From Sergeia podlipaevii (Eukaryota; Euglenozoa; Kinetoplastea; Trypanosomatida; Trypanosomatidae): DNA of 64,000 nucleotides. Below the pieces are notes generated by a model. The model saw only the letters and a list, made by a program, of their open reading frames with translations. It was not told the DNA's origin and did not search any database. Positions 57,664 to 64,000 of the stretch are shown piece after piece. Within the stretch, counting starts at the first letter, position 1. The number at the start of each line of letters is the position of its first letter. The stretch covers positions 16,525-80,524 of the forward strand of contig JASANZ010002225.1 in assembly GCA_030849805.1 (NCBI GenBank), given 5' to 3'. A program made the translations under genes and the position numbers.

Positions 57664-59838
57664 ATGAGTAGCACAACAACGCACTGCAATATACCAAGTG
57701 CGTCAGCAGAGGCACTTTCTCAACGGACAACACATGATCGTGCCAGCAACACCACCGGCAATCAGAAATGCAACAACGGGCCATTCGGCGCTGCCATCCC
57801 CACTGTGCAGGAATTGCCCATCGTTAGCGTGGAGCGGAACGAAACAACCCGAACAGAGACGGTGCAGCTCATCATTTCGTGGCTCACCTCTCAAGGCTAC
57901 ACTTCCTCTGCTCAGGTTCTTCGAGAGGAGGCAACAGCCCAACTGCGTACTGAGCACAACAACCGCAAAACTGTTCGCTCGCTATGCAGATCCATTAGAG
58001 AGTGCAATTGGGAAGAAGCAACAAAGAGCATGAAGAAGCTACAGGCATCCAGCGCATCTGAAGGCCCAACGGCACCTTCCCTCGTTTCTAGGGGTCCGCA
58101 AAACCAGCTCTCCGTGCTGCTACCTTCGCTACCTATGTTGCTTGCACAGCAGCAGTTTCTCGAGTTGGTGGATGAAAACGATGCGCAACGATCTTTTGCG
58201 TTTTTCATGCGGTCCATAAAGCCTTTTGAACCCACTTTGAGACGCGAGCACTTTCAACGGCTAACGTACCTGCTAACGTGTCGCAGCGTTGCCGAAGCTT
58301 CGAGTCAGTACCCGGAATATCGTGGCTGGATCCCCGAAGTTGGCCGCTCAGAGCTGCTTGCTCTTGTCGGTAATGCTGCAGCTGCTGGTAGTGCTGGTGT
58401 CAGTCAGTATTGTCACCAAGCTAACATTTCTTTGATGCGCACTAGTAGCGGCAGTGACGCCATCTGTACGCTGAATGACATCATTGACGAGTCACTTTCA
58501 TATCGTCTATTACGTAGTCGCGCAGCATCGTCTTTTTTATGGCGAGCACCGAGTACTGCGGTTACAGTGGGGTCAATTCTCTCTTCCTTTGATGAACAGC
58601 TACCGCCATGTGAGAAGCTGATGCGTGTAGATGTTGCCGCCATTATTGCCGCTCGCTTTAGTTGCACACAAGCTGTCAGCCCGACAGCGGCAGCACGCCT
58701 TCGCTCTTCATTTGGCAATCAACAGGCGCAGCGACTCACAGCATGCGTGCCGTACCTTGACGTACCGGCGTTTGCTGCAAGTACAGCCGTAGGCTTAGTG
58801 TTGTGGGTTCCACTGGCATCGCGGGGATGCGGTGGTGATGGACTTACTACTACTACACCGCAGCTGTTATACGATCACAAGTGCACAATTAGGGGAATGT
58901 GCAAGGAGGGCCCACGGCTTCTTTTATGGGGTGGCTGTCAGGCCGTCATACTCTCACTTGTCTGCATGCTTGAGCGCCCATCAGGGAACAGCGCCCCTTA
59001 CCTTGCCCCAGGTGGTGGGACGATATCCCCATTGGCGATGGAGCTATCTTTGCATCAGGGGCCAGCCACGTATGATATTGTCACAAACGTGTTCACGCAT
59101 ACATCGGAGACGTATTCGGCGTGCTTATTTCCATGCGGTACTATCGCAGCCACTGGACTATCAGAGGGCACCATCACGTTATGGGACGTACTCAGTGGAG
59201 GGAAAATGTACGAAAGCAATTTTAGTAGTTCTGCAATTGTGGCCATTACGAGCAATCGCACAGGCACAAACTTTTACGCGGCTTCAAAGGATGGACAGGT
59301 GCGCGTGGTTGATGTGGTGACAGGTATACTGACCTTCTCGCTTTCTCCCCCCATTGTTGCAGAGGTGAGCTCCATCGCGCTTTCTCCGTCCTCCACGATT
59401 CTTGTGTGCTCATACCGTGGAGGTACCGTACGTCTGTGGGATGTAGTGACGGGTGTTATGCTTCCATATCGTTTGGTTGGACTTGAAAACAACACAAAGA
59501 CGAACGTTCCCGTCAGTTTTGGAGCAATTGATACCTTTTTGTTTAGCGGCAGCGAGACTGGCGATGTGGGCTTTTGGAACCTCGGAGGTGTTGCGGCTTT
59601 AGCTGGGGTAGAAGGCGGACGTGAGGAAAGAATGGCTTCCGATAATGTCGTCACGAATGGCGAAATTGGCGGAGTTGCGACTGCTTGGCCTAAAGGGATT
59701 GTTCTCCGCCCTACTTCCATGTTACGTCTTCACACTGGACCGGTCACTGGTATTGCTGTGGAACCTTCGTTCTTATTATCATGCGGGTCTGACGGTATTG
59801 TGTGCGTGTGTACGAACCAGAGCCGCGTTGGGAGATGA
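57664..59838 (+). CDS. LisH-CTLH-WD40 protein, WDR26/Gid7-like
   Basis: A 724-residue protein. A LisH motif is visible at about 65-93 (VQLIISWLTSQGYTSSAQVL), followed by a CTLH-like helical region (about 103-230) containing WEEATKSMKKL and QQQFLELVDENDAQRSFAFF, then a SRSELL-like segment (GRSELL), and a C-terminal propeller from about 355 with recognisable blades (GTITLWDVLSGG, GQVRVVDVVTG, GTVRLWDVVTG). This order matches WDR26/Gid7, the substrate-recognition or scaffold arm of the CTLH (GID) ubiquitin ligase; the TOPLESS/SMU1 families share the layout. The blades are degenerate at the start. The ATG is the first in the leader. Confidence 0.7.
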   Translation: MSSTTTHCNIPSASAEALSQRTTHDRASNTTGNQKCNNGPFGAAIPTVQELPIVSVERNETTRTETVQLIISWLTSQGYTSSAQVLREEATAQLRTEHNNRKTVRSLCRSIRECNWEEATKSMKKLQASSASEGPTAPSLVSRGPQNQLSVLLPSLPMLLAQQQFLELVDENDAQRSFAFFMRSIKPFEPTLRREHFQRLTYLLTCRSVAEASSQYPEYRGWIPEVGRSELLALVGNAAAAGSAGVSQYCHQANISLMRTSSGSDAICTLNDIIDESLSYRLLRSRAASSFLWRAPSTAVTVGSILSSFDEQLPPCEKLMRVDVAAIIAARFSCTQAVSPTAAARLRSSFGNQQAQRLTACVPYLDVPAFAASTAVGLVLWVPLASRGCGGDGLTTTTPQLLYDHKCTIRGMCKEGPRLLLWGGCQAVILSLVCMLERPSGNSAPYLAPGGGTISPLAMELSLHQGPATYDIVTNVFTHTSETYSACLFPCGTIAATGLSEGTITLWDVLSGGKMYESNFSSSAIVAITSNRTGTNFYAASKDGQVRVVDVVTGILTFSLSPPIVAEVSSIALSPSSTILVCSYRGGTVRLWDVVTGVMLPYRLVGLENNTKTNVPVSFGAIDTFLFSGSETGDVGFWNLGGVAALAGVEGGREERMASDNVVTNGEIGGVATAWPKGIVLRPTSMLRLHTGPVTGIAVEPSFLLSCGSDGIVCVCTNQSRVGR

Positions 59839-60330
59839 CGAGAAACAATAGCTTGATGATACTACATAGCCATTGAAACAAAAAGGCACATTACTAGTGA
59901 ACGACAAGCGCGGTTTCACGCGTACAGTGGTATGTATTTGCCGCATATATCCGCTATATAAAATATCCCCAATTACCAGACATCTTTTCAATTTCCTTCT
60001 TCTTCCATCCTCTCATTTTTTTGTTGTCCGTTTAGCCACTTGTGAGACTTAACTCTTGCAGTAAAAGGTCACAATCACCTCTCATTCTTCCAAGATTCAT
60101 TAATAAATAATTCACGTATTCTCACAATAATGCTACACTCCATGCATAATTGCGTCTAGAGCACCTAAACCTCACGTGATGATGTGTCTCTAACCATAAT
60201 GTTCATTGATGCGTATACATCGCATTGCATACTTTTATTTTATTCCATTCCACATTTAATTCTACAAATAGATGCGAAAACATTGACCCTTTCTTTACAA
60301 ATCGCAGATTCACTAAAACTAGGACCAACT
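59839..60330 (+). promoter_or_regulatory. Spacer with an acceptor but no matching start codon
   Basis: A TC-rich tract at about 59986-60030 ends in AG 60034-60035. The first ATG after it (60130) opens only a nine-codon frame. No ATG leads into the cysteine-rich frame downstream. No other gene is visible. Confidence 0.5.
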
Positions 60331-61061
60331 ACAGTTTGGTGAATGGCACGTGCGTGGACTGCCGGATTTCAAATTGCATTCAGTGCTTAGAGGAGCGTGT
60401 ATGCCACACGTGCACTGAGGGTATGTCTCCGGCAGGTGGCCTTTGTATTCCTTGCGGCGTAGAGAATTGTGCTGAGTGTGGCGAGCCGGATGTGTGCCGC
60501 AAGTGTAAAGACGGATTCTCACTCAATGGCAATGTCTGTGTGCCGTGCGATATTGCGAATTGCACGCGGTGCAGCAGTCCGAATGTATGCGACAAATGCC
60601 CGAGGAAGAGCGTGCTGAATGGGTATGGCCTATGCGAGGAGTGCGTGGTGCCCTTCTGTCGCTACTGCAAGAAGGGGAGGGATGGCCATACGTGCAGCAA
60701 ATGCCAGTATGGATACAAACTGACGGATGACAGGCAGTGCGAGGAGAAGGACGGCAGCTTGCCAGGGTGGGCGATTGCCATGATGGTAATTGGGTTCTCT
60801 GGTATTGCTCTTGCTCTTATGTTCAACGTGTGGTTTTTTTGGCAGCAGCGCGCGGATCTCTTTGAGGAGCGTGTGATCCCTCGCCGCCGTCCTCCACCGG
60901 CTGCCCGACGTGAATCTAATGGCCACATCGCACCTGGCATTCGCCGCAAGCGTCCTGGCAATAAGCACACCGCCTCTGTTGCTGTGGCTGATGTGAACAT
61001 CGATGAGATGGCTGCTGGATATGCTGGCATTCGCGAGGGTGGCAGCGAGGTGAGCGGCTGA
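60331..61061 (+). pseudogene. 5'-truncated cysteine-rich membrane protein
   Basis: The open frame runs from about 60210 without any ATG until position 60423, well inside the homologous region. From about 60331 it encodes four copies of a roughly 31-residue repeat with the pattern C-x2-C-x4-5-N/F-C-x2-C-...-C-x2-C followed by Gly, starting with a C-V-D-C unit, then a transmembrane segment (WAIAMMVIGFSGIALALMF) and a basic cytosolic tail (RRRPPPAARRE, RRKRPG). The repeats resemble variant-surface-like and other cysteine-rich membrane proteins of protists. Signal peptide and earlier repeats are absent, and the first 40 codons before 60331 look unrelated, so this is best read as a gene cut within a repeat. 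Translation from 60423 without a signal is possible but unlikely. Confidence 0.68.
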
Positions 61062-62384
61062 TTGCTCTTTGCCGCCACAGAGCTGCAGCGTGTTAGCGTT
61101 CCTCTGTACGCGAGGAACGCTCTAAAATTGATTTTAAAATGGAACCACGTAAGGTAAAGGTTTAAGAGTTTCTTTTTGTGTAAGTGAATTATTTCAAAAG
61201 AAAGGTGAAAAGCACTTGCTGCGAGTGTGGCAGTACACATTTTGTTTTAAATGAAGATGCGTGGATCTTTGTGTAAGGGAACTTCTTTTCTTTTACATGG
61301 ATAAATAAATCAAAGAGTTCACTGAGTGTTAATAAAGGAAATAATATACTTATTAAAAGATATTTTTGTGTTGAAGAGAATTCGGGCCAGGCATGGTAGT
61401 GAATTATATTGTTTTTTTTTTTATTACAGCGAGGCTTCTTTTTCTGTATTATTTATTTATTTGCTTCTTCTCTATATTCCTTTGAAAATGTATGATATTT
61501 CTTTATCGAAATTATTATTATCTGAGACATGGACTTTTCTTTTTTGTTGTTGTTCTGCGTTTCACTTACACAGCTGACAGAATGCCTATCTATACGCAAA
61601 CACATATTGTGAGTTTTCGGCCACTTTTTCTACTTTTTTTTTTTGGAACAAACAATCATTAGAGCACGTTAGTACAGAGCTGGAAAGCTGGCATAACTGG
61701 AGTTTCTTTTTTTTGTAAACTAGGTATGTTTAGAAGCATACCTTGCTGAAACTTGCTTAGAGTTATTTGAAGCCCCTCTGAACTGAATCGCATCTTCAAG
61801 ATGGCATTTCATCTTTCAATTGCCAAACCTTCTCCTTTTTTCGATTCTCGAAGAAACAAAACTAGACACAGTTGACTTGAGAAAGGATGATGTGTCCACA
61901 GAAGGCAGTTTCGCCTTGAGTGTTGTGACCTATATCTAAGTTATGAATGTTTTCTTTGCTTCATTTTTTTAAAGTACATTTTAAAACCTTTTCATGGACT
62001 GCATTTATTTTTTATTGTTTAAAGCTGTATGAGGTACATGACGAGAGATTGAGCACTTTTGGAGCTCTTTAATTTATCGGTCATGTTACTCTCCTCCCCT
62101 TTCTCAATTTGTATTTTGGTTCTGAATAAGAAGACATTTTGGTTTTTTTTTTTTTAATGGGTTCAGAAACGCATGAAGTATCTCTCGAAAGAGCATTTCT
62201 GCATCTAGAATGTTATTTTGTTTATTAGCCATGAAGTTCTTTTTTCCGCCCTAAAGCAACAACTGCGACAGTGAGGGATTGCTAGGCTAGTAGCGGGACT
62301 TTGTCACTATCTACCTCTGTATTGAAGTAGGCACATGCTGCCAACTGTTGTGTTGTTTTTCTTAAGCGTCATTACACGGTTTAT
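61062..62384 (+). promoter_or_regulatory. 1.3-kb gene-poor spacer
   Basis: A 10-bp hairpin lies near the start (61095-61121). T-rich runs occur near 61411-61421, 61633 and 62140-62155. AG 62365-62366 (after a T-rich tract) is a good acceptor, but no ATG follows in the frame of the downstream piece. Nothing resembling the missing N-terminus of acireductone dioxygenase is seen here in any forward frame. Confidence 0.45.
61095..61121 (+). repeat. 10-bp perfect hairpin in a predicted 3' UTR
   Basis: AGCGTTCCTC pairs with GAGGAACGCT around a 7-nt loop TGTACGC, 34 nt after the stop of the cysteine-rich fragment. Confidence 0.88.
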
Positions 62385-62831
62385 TTGTATCTCAGTATCC
62401 TGAACGACTTTTCACTTGTGAAGCAGCTTCTTAAGGAGCGCAACTACAAACATACCGACGAGGTTCGCATCTCACAAACCAGCGAGGATGAGGCGTTCCT
62501 CGAGCGTTGGTACCAAGAGCACTACTGCGACGATGAGCAGATTCGTTTGGTAATTGACGGATCTTCCTACATGGACGTTCGCTCCAAGCAAGACAAGTGG
62601 ATTCGTATTAAGCTTGAAGTTGGTCATTTGATTGTACTGCCCCCTGGTATCTACCACCGTTTCACTCTTGATGAAGATGACTATGTTGCCTTATTCCGCT
62701 GCTTTCACGACGCTCCTCGCTTCGCCCCAATTTATCGCTCAGATAGCCGTGCAGACTCTAGCAAGGTCCGCTTGAACTATCTCATGAACCTAAAGAAGGG
62801 TGATGTGGCTACCGAGGTGGGATTTAGGTAA
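62385..62831 (+). pseudogene. 5'-truncated acireductone dioxygenase-like gene with altered metal ligands
   Basis: A frame of 148 codons opening with TTG; upstream in-frame sequence reaches a stop at 62328 without any ATG, and the first in-frame ATG lies within the conserved fold. The protein matches ARD from about residue 45 onward (ERNY, WYQEH, IDGSSYMDVR, WIRI, LPPGIYHRFTLDE). ARD performs the penultimate step of the methionine salvage pathway and binds metal through H-x-H-x3-E plus a later His. Here the aligned sites read His, Cys, Gln, and the later His (in YHRF) is kept. The C-terminus extends with a tail rich in Lys and Asp. The frame has no stops and fairly normal codons, so recent truncation or a non-standard start is possible. 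Confidence 0.65.
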
Positions 62832-63821
62832 GTGGTCTCTACCAAACCGTGACCATGATGTTATTTATATACCTTTTTTTTATACATATACACACACACA
62901 CACACAATTCTTTTGCTTCCTTTGCGTTTTCACCGGACACAGGAAAGACAACAAAAGGCAAGAGTCATAGGCATTGATCACTTTTTAAAAAAAAATTTCC
63001 AAAAGGGTTTTTAGTGAAGCACTTCCGCTATTTGGAAGAGTGGACTTTACTAGCCACGCGTTCTCAACGAGTTGCCCCTCCAATCTTGTAGTATTTTGGC
63101 TTATCATCACTGGATTTGGATAGTTTCTTCTTCTCTGTCGTGACCGCTGTCTAACACACGTGTTTTAGTGTATCTTATATATATACATACATACATGCAT
63201 ACATACATATATATATGCACACGCGAGTTCAGCGCAAAAGGAAAAAAAAAACTAATTGAACGAGAGATGTAAGAAGGAGGCGCTCAAGTAGAAAGGAAGG
63301 CCCGGAGATAGGCGTGAGCTATTATCTGGACCTTTTAAGTTGAAGCCTTTCTTTTCGTCAGAGCAGTGGATTGCAGGTTCTATGTAGATCAATATCCGAG
63401 TAGTCAGCATTATTGCTGTAATTCCCGTTGAACAACAACAACTGGAAAAAAATATTCTTTAGTATTGCGTAGCAGACAATATTTTGTCATTTATTTGTAC
63501 TAATTGTGAAGGATGAAAAGGATGAAATGGAACTTTCGTTTTTTATTTTCTTTGAAACTGCCTCGTGTCTCTCTCTATATATAACTTTTTTTGTACAACT
63601 AAATATATCTTCTCTTTGTTTCGATTTACACTCATTAAATTTTTGTCTCCGCATTTTTTCTTTTTGTTGTGGTGAAATGGTGGGAATACACATGCATATG
63701 ATACAATTATATTACTTGGCATCCAAGAGAGAAACCACTGCTTCTTGTTCAGCCATTTGCTATTTGTAGATTATTTCCCTTATTTTTTTTGCAAGCTGTG
63801 TCTCATTTTTCTTGTACGCTG
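62832..63821 (+). promoter_or_regulatory. Intergenic spacer with simple repeats
   Basis: An (AC)8 run at 62890-62906, a TA/CATA repeat at about 63176-63217 and a T-rich tract (63780-63790) ending in AG 63794-63795, 27 nt before the ATG of the next gene. No gene is visible. Confidence 0.5.
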
Positions 63822-64000
63822 ATGTCCGAAGACAGTAATAGTGGCCCTCTCTCGTTTCAATGTGGACAGCACGGTGAACCTGGTAAAGTGGACTTTGATA
63901 CCGCCGAACAATGTGCCTTGGATGATGCTCTCTCAGTGGCTGAACCTCTTCAGCAGATACATAGGTCACTTAATACTCAAACGCCTGGGAAAAGTGAATC
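63822..64000 (+). CDS. 5' end of a further gene, unknown
   Basis: An ATG follows a T-rich tract and AG by 27 nt and opens a frame that runs to the window edge (59 complete codons). The visible protein is acidic and polar (MSEDSNSGPLS..., DFDTAEQCALDDALS) with no recognisable domain. It is included because acceptor spacing and codon composition are normal for this window. The rest lies beyond the edge. Confidence 0.6.
   Translation, partial: MSEDSNSGPLSFQCGQHGEPGKVDFDTAEQCALDDALSVAEPLQQIHRSLNTQTPGKSE

Overview
This window looks like nuclear DNA of a kinetoplastid (trypanosomatid-type) protist. All supported genes lie on the + strand, none has an intron, and they are separated by AT- and T-rich spacers. 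Most spacers carry a polypyrimidine tract followed by an AG a short way upstream of the next ATG, the layout expected for one polycistronic unit matured by spliced-leader trans-splicing and polyadenylation. Coding regions have intermediate GC and spacers carry many TA, GT and poly-T runs, which argues against Leishmania-like GC-rich genomes. TAA, TGA and TAG are all used as stops, so the code looks standard. I cannot place the genus. No strand switch, tRNA, rRNA, CRISPR or transposon was seen.

Layout. 0.4-11 kb: an outer-dynein-arm docking-complex-like coiled coil, a one-domain thioredoxin/PDI protein, an AlkB-type 2OG-Fe(II) oxygenase, deoxyribose-phosphate aldolase, an unknown coiled coil and a putatively acylated SNase-type nuclease. 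11-26 kb: a PIBF1/CEP90-like coiled coil, an unknown hydrophobic protein, a disordered protein, a PIG-X/Pbn1-like ER protein, a WDR54-like protein, an unknown 698-residue protein and a protein with four zinc ribbons. 26-38 kb: a large TPR protein (possibly APC5), an NXT1/Mtr2-like NTF2 fold, an NDR-type kinase, a second thioredoxin-fold protein with a broken CxxC, and two low-complexity unknowns. 39-50 kb: an unknown protein, a divergent kinesin, an ADO/PCO-type thiol dioxygenase and COQ6. 50-60 kb: an ENY2/Sus1-like protein, a multi-pass membrane protein, a tiny CaaX protein, an acidic protein with a possible zinc site, a short coiled coil, a cis-prenyltransferase with a large insertion, and a LisH-CTLH-WD40 protein resembling WDR26/Gid7. 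60-64 kb: two gene pieces without start codons (a cysteine-rich membrane protein and an acireductone dioxygenase with two altered metal ligands) and the 5' end of a further gene.

The genes do not form a pathway, as is normal for kinetoplastid gene clusters. Recurrent themes are flagellum/basal body (ODAD-like, PIBF1-like, possibly kinesin and WDR54-like), dolichol/GPI synthesis (cis-prenyltransferase, PIG-X) and mRNA export (NXT1/Mtr2-like, ENY2-like). I found no clear new multi-gene system. The most unusual parts are the two broken genes at the right end, several strong inverted repeats in UTRs and in one small CDS, and several proteins with altered catalytic residues or insertions. All family assignments are from reading the proteins by eye.
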